From contig JAAYGY010000056.1 of assembly GCA_012735575.1 (NCBI GenBank), forward strand, positions 93,360 to 150,874: DNA of 57,515 nucleotides. The letters are read 5' to 3'. Within the stretch, counting starts at the first letter, position 1; each line of letters begins with the position of its first letter. The position numbers and the translations under genes are program-made. Below, piece after piece: positions 35,084 through 43,571 of the stretch. Source of the DNA: Clostridiales bacterium. GTDB taxonomy: Bacteria > Bacillota > Clostridia > Caldicoprobacterales > UBA3941. The notes under the pieces were generated by a model. The model saw only the letters and a program-made list of their open reading frames with translations. It searched no databases and was not told where the DNA came from.

Positions 35084-37180
35084 CTATTTTGCTGCTCTCA
35101 TGGAGTTTATCACTGCAATAAGGGCCACTCCCACATCCGCAAAGACTGCTTCCCACATTGTAGCTATACCAACAGCTCCCATTAGCAGTACTAACCCCTT
35201 AACAGCCAAAGCTAAGATAATGTTTTGCCATACTATCCTTTTAGTCTTTCTGGATATCTCTATAGCCTTAATAAGTTTATAAGGTTCATCTGTCATCAGT
35301 ACAATATCAGCAGCTTCGATGGCTGCATCGGATCCCAGGCCTCCCATGGCTATGCCTATATCCGCTCTAGCCAATACAGGAGCATCATTAATTCCATCCC
35401 CTACAAAGATCAGCTTGCCTTTGGATTTTTTATCCTTTTCTAGCATTTCTAGTTTTTCTACCTTATGTTGGGGTAAAAGATGAGTATATACTTTATCCAA
35501 CCCCAGCTCCTGTCCTACCTGTTCCCCAACCTCTTTGGTATCACCAGTAAGCATGGCTATGGTTTTAACTCCCAATGCCTTTAAAGCCCTAATAGTCTTT
35601 TTTGAATCATCTTTTATCTTATCAGATACTAAAATATGACCAGCATATTTTCCATCTACTGCAATATATACCACTGTTCCAGTTGTGTCAACTCTTTGGT
35701 AATGAATTTTTTTCTGCTCCATTAAAGCTAGGTTACCTGCTAAAATCTGATGCCTGTCAGTATCTACAACAATACCATGACCGGGTATCTCTTTATAGCT
35801 TTTTATTTGCTCTTTGTCAATATGACCACCATAGGCGTTAATTATAGACACAGCAATGGGATGAGTCGAATGACTCTCTGCTATAGCACCGTAATGCAAT
35901 ATTTCCTCTTTAGTCATCCCAGGTATGGGATTGACTTCCGTTACATAGAACATACCTTTGGTCAAAGTACCGGTTTTGTCAAATACAACAGTGTCTATCT
36001 CTGTCATGGCTTCTAAATAATTGCCGCCTTTAACCAGGATCCCATGTCTAGATGCGCCTCCAATTCCACCAAAAAAACCAAGGGGTATTGATATAACCAA
36101 GGCACATGGACAGGATACTACCAGGAATACCAAGGCTCTATATATCCACTGGGAAAAACTTTGATCTGCTAAGACTAGCGGAGGTGCTATAGCTATTATC
36201 AAAGCCGAAAACACCACTATAGGGGTATAATATCTTGCAAAACGCGTTATAAATTTCTCTGTAGGCGCCTTTTTACTGCCAGCGTTCTCAACCAAATCCA
36301 ATATCTTAGATACAGTAGACTCACCAAAGGCCTTGGAGACTTTAACAGACAACAATCCATTATTATTAATAAACCCGCCTAATACCTCGTCACCTTCCCT
36401 TACGTCCCGTGGTGCTGATTCACCGGTTAGGGCCGAAGTATCCATAGAAGACTGACCCTCTACAATAAAACCGTCCAAAGGAACCTTTTCACCAGGTCTT
36501 ATAATTATTATATCACCAGGCTGAACCTGAGTAGGAGAAACCTTTATGATCTCATCTCCTCTTTTAACATTGGCAAAATCCGGTCTAATGTCCATCAAAT
36601 CCGCTATGGATTTCCTGGAACGATGAACGGCTATATCTTGAAATAACTCTCCCACCTGATAGAATAGCAAAACTGCTATACCCTCAGGATATTCGCCTAT
36701 TGCAAAGGCTCCTAATGTAGCAATCCCCATTAAAAAGTTTTCATCAAATATTTGCCCTCTACTTATATTATTGACAGCTTTTTTGATTACATCCTTTCCA
36801 ATAATGATATAGCTGATTACAAACAAAGATACTTTTAGCCAAGTAGTAAATCCAAAGACTAAAGCTAAAATAAAGGGAATAACTCCTACTATTAGTTTAA
36901 GCCATTCTTTTTCAAATTCATCTTTCATAGAGTCTGCAACATGCCCCTCATTATCATTTTTTTCCAGGACTAAAACATGGGGCTCTAGCTGACTGACAAC
37001 TTCTCTAATCTTTTCTATTATGGAGTCTTTATCCTCGCTTGATTCCACTAGCATAGTCTTGTTAGCAAAATTGACCGTTGCGTTTTTTATGCCATTAATG
37101 GTCTTTACCTTATTTTCTATTTTAAGCGCACAATTTGCGCAATCTAAACCCTCCAAAACAAGCTTGCATTGCTTGTGCAT
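35084..37180 (-). CDS. cadA: Heavy-metal-translocating P-type ATPase (Zn/Cd/Pb type)
   Basis: This P1B-ATPase exports soft metal ions. The N-terminal metal-binding domain has GLDCANC (Cys 14 and 17), the membrane part has the CPC motif (VSCPCALVISIP), the phosphorylated Asp is in DKTGTLTKG, the HP motif is in ESHSTHPIA and the hinge is GDGINDAPVL. A C-terminal membrane Asp in the VFADVGVALIAVINSMRA segment fits the zinc/cadmium/lead subgroup. It is 698 residues long and lies 21 bases after the ArsR-family repressor gene, in the layout of a cadCA-type operon. Confidence 0.93.
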   Translation of the reverse strand: MHKQCKLVLEGLDCANCALKIENKVKTINGIKNATVNFANKTMLVESSEDKDSIIEKIREVVSQLEPHVLVLEKNDNEGHVADSMKDEFEKEWLKLIVGVIPFILALVFGFTTWLKVSLFVISYIIIGKDVIKKAVNNISRGQIFDENFLMGIATLGAFAIGEYPEGIAVLLFYQVGELFQDIAVHRSRKSIADLMDIRPDFANVKRGDEIIKVSPTQVQPGDIIIIRPGEKVPLDGFIVEGQSSMDTSALTGESAPRDVREGDEVLGGFINNNGLLSVKVSKAFGESTVSKILDLVENAGSKKAPTEKFITRFARYYTPIVVFSALIIAIAPPLVLADQSFSQWIYRALVFLVVSCPCALVISIPLGFFGGIGGASRHGILVKGGNYLEAMTEIDTVVFDKTGTLTKGMFYVTEVNPIPGMTKEEILHYGAIAESHSTHPIAVSIINAYGGHIDKEQIKSYKEIPGHGIVVDTDRHQILAGNLALMEQKKIHYQRVDTTGTVVYIAVDGKYAGHILVSDKIKDDSKKTIRALKALGVKTIAMLTGDTKEVGEQVGQELGLDKVYTHLLPQHKVEKLEMLEKDKKSKGKLIFVGDGINDAPVLARADIGIAMGGLGSDAAIEAADIVLMTDEPYKLIKAIEISRKTKRIVWQNIILALAVKGLVLLMGAVGIATMWEAVFADVGVALIAVINSMRAAK

Positions 37181-37201
37181 AAAAACCCCTCCAAACTCAT
37201 A

Positions 37202-37567
37202 TCATTCATTAACATGGGCCAACCCTTGTTCAAATACATGACGAATATGATCATCATCTAATGAATAGTAGACCACCTTTCCGTCCTTCCTGTATTTTAT
37301 AAGTCTTGTTTGTCTGAGTACTTTCAGCTGATGAGAGATGGCTGACTGACTCATAGATAATAAGGCAGCCAAATCACATACGCACATCTCTGATATTGAT
37401 AGAGCGTATAATATTTTTAATCGAGTAGGATCTCCAAATACCTTAAAAAATTCAGCCAAAGCCATAACGGTCTCATCAAATAGCATTCGCTCATTTACAT
37501 CTCTGACTACATCATCATGAATGATGGTTTGCCCACAAAATTCAATATTATTTTTTTCTTTTTTCAT
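37202..37567 (-). CDS. ArsR/SmtB-family metal-responsive repressor (CadC/CzrA type)
   Basis: This winged-helix repressor (121 residues) carries the EMCVCDLAALLSMSQSAISHQLKVLRQ-type recognition region; the CVC pair matches the alpha-3 metal-site region of CadC-like proteins. The C-terminal helix has Asp/His/His/Glu spaced as in the alpha-5 zinc site of SmtB and CzrA (DDHIRHVFEQGLAHVNE). It therefore has candidate residues for one or both types of metal site. It lies first in the operon with the metal ATPase and has a matching operator at 37585-37604. Confidence 0.92.
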   Translation of the reverse strand: MKKEKNNIEFCGQTIIHDDVVRDVNERMLFDETVMALAEFFKVFGDPTRLKILYALSISEMCVCDLAALLSMSQSAISHQLKVLRQTRLIKYRKDGKVVYYSLDDDHIRHVFEQGLAHVNE

Positions 37568-37584
37568 TCTATCAACCTCATATC

Positions 37585-37604
37585 ATATGAATACTTGTTC
37601 ATAT
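37585..37604. promoter_or_regulatory. ArsR/SmtB-type operator overlapping the metal operon promoter
   Basis: The inverted repeat ATATGAA-N6-TTCATAT (37585-37591 and 37598-37604) matches the palindrome bound by SmtB/CzrA/CadC repressors. A TATAAT -10 element (minus strand, 37605-37610) abuts it, so binding would block transcription. The -35 is not clear. Confidence 0.75.
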
Positions 37605-37685
37605 ATTATAGTGTAATTCTAACAAGAAAACTGTGACATGTCAATCATCTTTTGACTTGCCCAATAAGAAATTACCAACAAAAAA

Positions 37686-37705
37686 ACCACCATTTTTATG
37701 GTGGT
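37686..37705 (-). terminator. Terminator of the L,D-transpeptidase gene
   Basis: An 8-bp stem (37686-37693 with 37698-37705) with a TTTT-type loop is followed on the minus strand by a T run, directly behind the stop codon at 37708. Confidence 0.83.
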
Positions 37706-37707
37706 CA

Positions 37708-38436
37708 TCACTCAAAAGCCAATATCCCTAGAGCTTCATATGTCTGTTGATCAACAAAATGGGTATTTGGTAGCCCCATATCCTTTTTAAATTCCAGTAA
37801 AGCCCGTTTCATACCTTCACCGTATATCCCATCCAACGCTCCTTGATAATATCCTTTGGCCTTTAGTCTGATTTGTACTTCTAAAACATGGGATTTTCTA
37901 TCCCCAGGCTGTAAAACCTGCAGAGAACTGCCTAGATTTCTATAAGGTCCTCCATAGACATATACTTTAGTCTTATAAGGTACGATATCATATAACTCCT
38001 CCACATCTGTATTATGCATTCTAAAACAACCTGCAGATGCCATTCTCCCAATGGAGCCAGGCCTATTGGTTCCATGGATACCATAAGACCCCCAAGGTAC
38101 ATTTAATCCCATCCACCTGGTCCCAAAGCCTGTACCCCAATTCCTAGCTTTAGAGATAATTTCCCATACTCCAATAGGAGAAGGGCTTTTACTTTTCCCC
38201 TGAGCAATTACATATTTTTTTACCAACTCTTCTCCTTTAAAGAGATATAGCATGGATTCGGTAAGATCTATATAAATATTATATTCAGATTCCTGATCTG
38301 CAGCTATGCTTGTTTGACTTGAATCTTCTTGTGAAAAACCATTCTGATGATTATTACCCATAGTTACATAAAGTATTGATACTAATAATATATAAAAGAC
38401 AATGAGTCCAAATTTTTTATAGTCTTTTCCACCCAT
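37708..38436 (-). CDS. L,D-transpeptidase (YkuD) with peptidoglycan-binding domain
   Basis: An N-terminal membrane anchor or signal (about 9-26) is followed by a YkuD catalytic domain with the motif HGTNRPGSIGRMASAGCFRM (catalytic His and Cys; about residues 123-142) and a C-terminal PG_binding_1 repeat (VLEVQIRLKAKGYYQGALDGIYGEGMKRALLEFKKD-type region). It would form 3-3 cross-links or attach groups in peptidoglycan outside the membrane, possibly in the spore cortex. ATG at 38436 follows GGAGGG by eight bases; the ORF is open seven codons further upstream. Confidence 0.93.
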   Translation of the reverse strand: MGGKDYKKFGLIVFYILLVSILYVTMGNNHQNGFSQEDSSQTSIAADQESEYNIYIDLTESMLYLFKGEELVKKYVIAQGKSKSPSPIGVWEIISKARNWGTGFGTRWMGLNVPWGSYGIHGTNRPGSIGRMASAGCFRMHNTDVEELYDIVPYKTKVYVYGGPYRNLGSSLQVLQPGDRKSHVLEVQIRLKAKGYYQGALDGIYGEGMKRALLEFKKDMGLPNTHFVDQQTYEALGILAFE

Positions 38437-38607
38437 GTACCCAACCCTCCATTTCATTTTATTATATTCATATCAATGGAGAATTAGACCTGATAGGCCT
38501 TTACATGGGTTTATCAAATGGTAAATTTTAGTCCAAATAAAAATACAATTTTGAAATAAGATATGGATAGAAAAAATTTAGCATTACTCATGCAAGGGAG
38601 AATTAAT

Positions 38608-38898
38608 ATGTACAAAAAGGAATTAGGAAATTTGATAGACAGTGAGGGAATGAACCTTGAGACAAAGAACAAAATGCTAGAAGTATTCGTAAATGGTGAG
38701 TACACAGGTAATATAACTAACAGCGATAGCCCGCAAAATCAAGTTCATGAAATTGACCATCATCTGAAAAAAGCAGGATTTACAGATTATAACATAACCA
38801 CACAAGAAAATGAGATCAATATTGTTTTAAGCACCAATTACAATCACACAATAAATAACTTGAAAAGCAATTTACAGGAATATCTTAAAAGCCATTAA
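38608..38898 (+). CDS. Small hydrophilic protein of unknown function
   Basis: The product (96 residues from ATG 38608, seven bases after AGGGAG) is charged and without a signal or membrane segment. The second half has a beta-alpha-beta look (HEIDHHLKKAGFTDYNITTQENEINIVLS). An in-frame ATG at 38563 lacks a ribosome-binding site. It is the only plus-strand gene between 20812 and 50562, and shares a terminator with the csm operon that converges on it. I do not recognise a family. Confidence 0.6.
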   Translation: MYKKELGNLIDSEGMNLETKNKMLEVFVNGEYTGNITNSDSPQNQVHEIDHHLKKAGFTDYNITTQENEINIVLSTNYNHTINNLKSNLQEYLKSH

Positions 38899-38916
38899 CT
38901 ACCTCTAAAAAAAAAT

Positions 38917-38947
38917 GGGAGAAAGATAGTTAGAAGATCTTTCTCCC
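38917..38947. terminator. Bidirectional terminator at the end of the csm operon
   Basis: An 11-bp perfect stem (38917-38927 with 38937-38947) carries a run of nine A on the left, which is a T run for the minus-strand csm operon, and CCCTTTCATT on the right for the plus-strand gene. Confidence 0.85.
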
Positions 38948-39002
38948 TTTCATTATAACTCTTATTAATTATTTTTAAAACCATATTTTCTGCTTTATAA
39001 CT

Positions 39003-40343
39003 CTAATTAGGGACAGCAAGTAGTTCAATAATTCGCTGGTTGAGGTTTTCATAGGATTTCCAAGCATTCTTTGGTACAGCGATACAACAGCTTAAAAACT
39101 TCCTTAACATGTTTAATATCTCAGTGCTATCATAACCAGTTTTGTGTTTAAGCCATTTTTCATTAATGGATACAATCTCATGAGCCGCCTTATGTCTAGC
39201 TTTTATTTCAACACTCCTTAATTCATTTGCTAGTTGTATTACATGGGGCTCTCCCTTTAATTCAATTAGTGGCAATAATACTGCAGCAGAAGGCTCAGAA
39301 TTACGATAATTTTGATCAAATGCATTATCAAGGGCATCTAGAAGATCCCTTGGCAACAACTCTCTGCACAGCTTAAGAGTTTTATGTTTTTTAGGTCCTG
39401 TTTCTTTATAATAATTATCTATATTTATTCCGCATTTTTCATGAAGGTAGATTTCAAACAGACTGGTTAATATTGGCGATATGGCCCGTATAAAATCTGC
39501 CAGTTCACTTCTATAAGCTTTAACCTGCAAATTCAATATATACTCAAAAGCCATGATAATGTCATCCTTGAAGGCACTTTTTGATTTTATTGTGGTTAAA
39601 CTGTAACCTATATTTTGTGCGTGCATTTTCGCTAACCCTACATCTAATGCCAGCCTGCGCTCACCAGCTGCAATTAAAGTTTTTGCTTCCTTTGAAATAA
39701 AATCTGGTATAGTTTCTACGATATCCAGAGCAGCTCTATAATCATAATTAGCAATATGCTTAACCATTATCTCTTTTTTAATCAAGGCATTCAAATTCCT
39801 ACTTCGCACAACTCTACATCGATTAACAAAGTCTTCTACATTATCTTCATTTAATTCCCATTCTATCTCTAAATCAAAGTCTTTCCCTGCATACCTTGTC
39901 TCATTGGATTTTCCTTCGGGTGATCTTACTTGTACAGGAATCAATTTATAATTGCTTAGAACGCCTATGACTTGCAGTGCGGATTTCATCTGGGGTGTAC
40001 CAGACGAAAGGTTAAGTATTATCTGGCTATCGGGATTTTGGTCTATTATTTTTTGAACATACTTGGTAAAATCATCATAAAAATAATCAAAATCATCCGC
40101 ATGAACTAACTCTTGTTTCTTTATTTTTTTTACTTTGCATTCAAAATCCAACTTTTTACAAAGCTTGTTCAAATAAAGTTCGTAGCGATTATCTAGCTCG
40201 TCAAATTTACACATTTCCGCTGATAAATATAAATATACTTTTTTCGGTCTATAAATCCTACATATATGAATAAAAGCACCATCACGAAGACCTCGAGTAG
40301 GATCTGTTGTACCCACAGGTGAAAACAAAATATAGTCCTTCAT
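39003..40343 (-). CDS. csm6: CRISPR-associated ribonuclease Csm6 (CARF-HEPN)
   Basis: Csm6 is the ancillary RNase of type III-A systems, switched on by cyclic oligoadenylate made by Cas10. The N-terminal CARF domain shows FSPVGTTDPTRGLRDGAFIH (nucleotide-binding loop) and NLSSGTPQMKSALQV near residue 115. The C-terminal HEPN domain has the R-X4-H motif RHKAAH near residues 383-388. ATG at 40343 is chosen with GGGGG upstream. It is the last gene of the operon, after cas6. All key motifs are intact, so it should be functional. Confidence 0.9.
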   Translation of the reverse strand: MKDYILFSPVGTTDPTRGLRDGAFIHICRIYRPKKVYLYLSAEMCKFDELDNRYELYLNKLCKKLDFECKVKKIKKQELVHADDFDYFYDDFTKYVQKIIDQNPDSQIILNLSSGTPQMKSALQVIGVLSNYKLIPVQVRSPEGKSNETRYAGKDFDLEIEWELNEDNVEDFVNRCRVVRSRNLNALIKKEIMVKHIANYDYRAALDIVETIPDFISKEAKTLIAAGERRLALDVGLAKMHAQNIGYSLTTIKSKSAFKDDIIMAFEYILNLQVKAYRSELADFIRAISPILTSLFEIYLHEKCGINIDNYYKETGPKKHKTLKLCRELLPRDLLDALDNAFDQNYRNSEPSAAVLLPLIELKGEPHVIQLANELRSVEIKARHKAAHEIVSINEKWLKHKTGYDSTEILNMLRKFLSCCIAVPKNAWKSYENLNQRIIELLAVPN

Positions 40344-40361
40344 GTAAAATTCCCCCATTTA

Positions 40362-41120
40362 TCATTTACTTCTATAATGTTCTTGTATAACATTACACCC
40401 ACCCATACCCAGAGAGGTTTTAATGCCTACACCTGCATATTCCGCAAAAGATAACAGCATCCCACATAAGCGAGCCAGCTGTTCTGGCCCCCGTATAGAT
40501 AATATCACCCGTCCAATATAACCAGTTATGCCTGCATCTTTAAGATGAAAAGTAGCTGTTCGTAATGAATAATGAACAATTTTAGTGTAAGCCTCTAGGT
40601 GATCAAGAATCTCATCATCCTCTAAGGAAAAACTATTTGAGTAAGCAGAAAAACGCATAAGCAGATTTTGTAATATTAACCTAGTACTAGGAAACAAAGT
40701 ATATTCCCCTCTACTCTTATGGGTACAAGGGGTTAAAAATTCCAACCTATATCTTCTACAAGGAGTGTCCACAGCAAAAAATTGGGCTAAAAAATCCTCC
40801 TCAGATTTTATTTCTCTGATAACAGAAGTTACATCTAAGGTAATTCCTTTATGATTAATATTAAAATGAGTAAGAGGCAAAATGATTTTTGTCATAATAT
40901 CGGAAATATCATTATCCCATATACCTATATGCCACTCTAACTCATTCTCAGATAAAGGTATCACATATTGAGAATAGGGATTTAATCTACTTACATGAAG
41001 AATTTCTACAATTTCAATAGGCAATAACTCCATCAGTAACCCATGCATAATAGAACCCCAATTATATGAAGCCCTCTCTTCACCAACAAAAGAACATTTC
41101 AATATTATTTTTTGCAGCAT
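40362..41120 (-). CDS. cas6: CRISPR repeat endoribonuclease Cas6
   Basis: Cas6 cuts the repeat in pre-crRNA. The 252-residue protein ends in the family-typical GYIGRVILSIRGPEQLARLCGMLLSFAEYAGVGIKTSLGMGG, which contains the glycine-rich loop (about 228-240). A likely catalytic His is His26 in NWGSIMHGLLMEL. The gene lies directly downstream of the small CRISPR array and upstream of csm6 with three bases between stop and the next ORF region. Confidence 0.9.
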   Translation of the reverse strand: MLQKIILKCSFVGEERASYNWGSIMHGLLMELLPIEIVEILHVSRLNPYSQYVIPLSENELEWHIGIWDNDISDIMTKIILPLTHFNINHKGITLDVTSVIREIKSEEDFLAQFFAVDTPCRRYRLEFLTPCTHKSRGEYTLFPSTRLILQNLLMRFSAYSNSFSLEDDEILDHLEAYTKIVHYSLRTATFHLKDAGITGYIGRVILSIRGPEQLARLCGMLLSFAEYAGVGIKTSLGMGGCNVIQEHYRSK

Positions 41121-41198
41121 TTATATTCTTCCTTTCTATCCGTCCCCATCAGGGATATATAGTTATTCTACTAAAGATGGAATTAATGAAACTCAAGG

Positions 41199-41298
41199 AT
41201 TTCCGTCCCCTTGCGGAGGTGAGTTGTAACTATGTTGAAAGGTAAACTATTGAAGATTAAAAATGAATTTCCGTCCCCTCGCGGAGGTGAGTTGCAAC
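41199..41298 (-). CRISPR. Two-repeat (plus one degenerate) CRISPR array inside the csm operon
   Basis: Two 32-base repeats, 41267-41298 and 41199-41230, differ at two positions and flank a 36-base spacer (41231-41266). On the minus strand they read from GTTGCAAC to GAGGGGACGGAAAT. The 3' end, with its 8-base handle ACGGAAAT, closely resembles the repeat of the Streptococcus thermophilus type III-A system (ending GAGGGGACGGAAAC), which fixes orientation and type. A weak third copy at 41136-41167 keeps CCGTCCCC and is probably the decayed last repeat. The stem CCTC..GAGG lies mid-repeat. The array is transcribed with the cas genes. Confidence 0.85.
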
Positions 41299-41478
41299 AG
41301 CACCCTCTCCAATCCCTTGTCTCCCAAGGGCTCTAGATGCTATTAGTGCGAACATCATAAAACTAGTATTTTTAAACTACCTGTTCATTCATTAAAATCC
41401 AGCAAAGCCTTGCTATAGCTTGAGTGCGAAGCTCCCAATGTTTACGGGACAGCTTGGGGTTCGCACCAACCGTGATCA
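41299..41478 (-). other. Leader-like spacer between csm5 and the CRISPR array
   Basis: This 180-base stretch has no ORF. It holds a hairpin next to the first repeat (41314-41319 with 41325-41330) and a longer two-part hairpin at 41424-41466 (GTGCGAA with TTCGCAC, and CCCAA with TTGGG). The GTGCGAA motif occurs a second time near 41347. Another inverted repeat, GGCAAATGT..ACATTTGCC, overlaps the end of csm5. It may be the array leader or a processing or attenuation site between csm5 and the crRNA. On the minus strand there is no T run, so it is not a typical terminator. Confidence 0.5.
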
Positions 41479-42627
41479 CTAGGCAAATGTTATATGACAT
41501 TTGCCCATTCCATAATATCTGCCCTTATACACAGTAGTTTTTAGGGTATGGGGTGAAACCTTATGGACAGCAGTATCTTTTTCATGCTTGTGCTTTGGAA
41601 ATTCTTTTATCATTATCTTTTGTACAAGATCCAATGCTCTATCACGGTTTTGTATTAAAGGATAGGAAATAGTTTTTGTAGCATAACCCGCTCCTCCGCC
41701 CAGTATTAAGTTTCCATTTAACTGAATATTTTCAGTATCCTCCCTTCTATCCCTAAAGTAGCTGGAAAACTTTCCATGATATAAATCCATAAAAACATCT
41801 AAAGCATCCTGAATATAATCTAGATCTATACTCCATTTTGATAGCACAGGTTTATCTAAGGTCATGTAAAACTCAGTAGTTGTACCTGGTATAAGACATT
41901 CCCGATAAATGGGCAATACATTAGTGTTCCCATCAGGTTTTCGATCATATTTCCCGCATATAGTTAAGTGTTTAAAATCTATCGATTTGCTGTCACTAAT
42001 TTGTATTCCACGCATACAGTCATTTACTGAGTTATACCATTTTATCCGATCTGGATATTTGGGATCTTTTAAATCCAATTTATTAAATAGCCCACATTCT
42101 AAATTTCTGGCTTCTCTATTTGTGTAATATCTAAAATCTTTTTTATTAACATTACTTACAGCTTTTTCAATATTTGATATGTTTATTTCATAATTGCCTT
42201 TTTGAAGAAGTTTTGCAGCAATTGCAGTTCTTATTGCACCCTTTAAACTAGACCCAGGTATGTAAGGCAAACCATCAGCACCTTTTACAAATGTTAATAT
42301 TCCTCTAAATTTATCTTGATTTATTATTTCACTTGCATCTAGAGTGTATAAAGTAAATTTATTATAATCTGATTTGCCTACCTTATTTTCATATAAAAAA
42401 TAATATAGATCATTATTTCTAGGCTGCAATAGATATCTTTCATAAGCTTTTAGCATTGTTCTCTGAGCTAAAAATCCAGTAAGCTTGCCAAGATCCGGTA
42501 TATAAATTAACTTTCTTTGTCTGTCAAAAATATATTCCTTCTTTGTCAAACTTTCGCCTGAACCGATATAAACGGGCGTAAGTGTTTTCAGTTTTACCTT
42601 TACCAGTTCTAAGTGGCCATATTTCAT
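41479..42627 (-). CDS. csm5: CRISPR type III-A RAMP protein Csm5
   Basis: Csm5 caps the 3' end of the crRNA in the Csm complex. The RAMP motif PVYIGSGESLTKKEYIFD near 15-32 and LPYIPGSSLKGAIRTAI near 120-136 (glycine-rich G-S-S-x-K-G loop) are typical. The length of 382 residues fits. It starts with an ATGA overlap with csm4 and ends before the array region. Confidence 0.9.
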   Translation of the reverse strand: MKYGHLELVKVKLKTLTPVYIGSGESLTKKEYIFDRQRKLIYIPDLGKLTGFLAQRTMLKAYERYLLQPRNNDLYYFLYENKVGKSDYNKFTLYTLDASEIINQDKFRGILTFVKGADGLPYIPGSSLKGAIRTAIAAKLLQKGNYEINISNIEKAVSNVNKKDFRYYTNREARNLECGLFNKLDLKDPKYPDRIKWYNSVNDCMRGIQISDSKSIDFKHLTICGKYDRKPDGNTNVLPIYRECLIPGTTTEFYMTLDKPVLSKWSIDLDYIQDALDVFMDLYHGKFSSYFRDRREDTENIQLNGNLILGGGAGYATKTISYPLIQNRDRALDLVQKIMIKEFPKHKHEKDTAVHKVSPHTLKTTVYKGRYYGMGKCHITFA

Positions 42628-43571
42628 AGGCTCACCCCCACAAATAGTGTTTTACAACAGCGCCATACAGGATGAGCACCGCCTTCATTAGAGAGGTCCA
42701 ATATAACGCCGTCAAATCTTTCTTTTAAACAGGAACCTGAGGACAATGCAAATATAGTTCGTTTTTTCATTGGGGTTTGGGCATAAGTTTCTGACCTTAT
42801 AAACCCACCTCTCCGTAAAACCCTATACCACCCATCCTCAAGCATTTTGTCCAGCTCTCTATCTTCAGGTAATCCTATACCCAGCAACATCTGATAATCA
42901 GCTTTTTCTTTATTTAACAAAGATAATAATAACTTAGGTACAGTAAACTTTTCTACACTAAATTTTCCAAATCCTGATGATTGTTTGCCACCTATACCTG
43001 ATAATCCAAGATCCCATAAGCAATCTTCAAATATTGAAAGAGCTTGTTTATCTTCATATTTAACTATTATGTAAAGGCCGCTGTCCTGATTAAATCTCCA
43101 GTAAGCAAGGTTATAAGGCATAGCCTCAGAATAACCTTTAATAGCATTTTTTGTTTCTACTACCATAGTACCAAATTCATATTCGATGCTGTCGGGATCA
43201 ATTATATCTTCTGAAAAGCCTTGTAAATAGGCGTTAAATTTTGAAAGAGGCAAATATTCTATGTCCTTCAATTTCTTCTTTTTAATAGCTGAACTGTTTT
43301 CTTGCTTACTGTTTGGCATAAATAGAATAGGTTTTGGAAGAAAAAGATCGTCCTTATAAAAAGGCAAGGCATCAGAGATTATCAACCTATTTTTTTCAAA
43401 ACAATCATATATTTCTTTTATTCTATTGCTTTTTGTACTTTCGCAGCATAATGCTGAAAAAAGTGTATCCGAATGTATGGTCATACTCCCATCATCAAGA
43501 GATGACCCTCCTACATGCTTACCTATATGTAACCCTGTAGAAAACTTAAGCTTGTAAAGCGAATATGCCAT
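42624..43571 (-). CDS. csm4: CRISPR type III-A RAMP protein Csm4
   Basis: Csm4 holds the 5' handle of the crRNA and contacts Cas10. The start LYKLKFSTGLHIGKHVGG and the SDTLFSALCCE stretch near residues 34-44 are typical, and the C-terminal half has the G-loop GLSGIGGKQSSGFGKF near 194-209. It begins within the last 26 bases of csm3 and overlaps csm5, so the operon is tightly coupled. Confidence 0.9.
   Translation of the reverse strand: MAYSLYKLKFSTGLHIGKHVGGSSLDDGSMTIHSDTLFSALCCESTKSNRIKEIYDCFEKNRLIISDALPFYKDDLFLPKPILFMPNSKQENSSAIKKKKLKDIEYLPLSKFNAYLQGFSEDIIDPDSIEYEFGTMVVETKNAIKGYSEAMPYNLAYWRFNQDSGLYIIVKYEDKQALSIFEDCLWDLGLSGIGGKQSSGFGKFSVEKFTVPKLLLSLLNKEKADYQMLLGIGLPEDRELDKMLEDGWYRVLRRGGFIRSETYAQTPMKKRTIFALSSGSCLKERFDGVILDLSNEGGAHPVWRCCKTLFVGVSL

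Noticed and set aside
38608-38898. Anti-CRISPR gene
   Set aside because: Position beside csm6 is the only hint; no sequence feature supports it.
41136-41167. A third full CRISPR repeat
   Set aside because: Only the CCGTCCCC core and a few other bases match; about half of the positions differ, so it is noted only as a possible decayed terminal repeat.
41424-41466. A tRNA or tRNA-like gene in the array leader
   Set aside because: The hairpin has no T-arm consensus, anticodon arm or CCA-type end; it is a two-part stem only.
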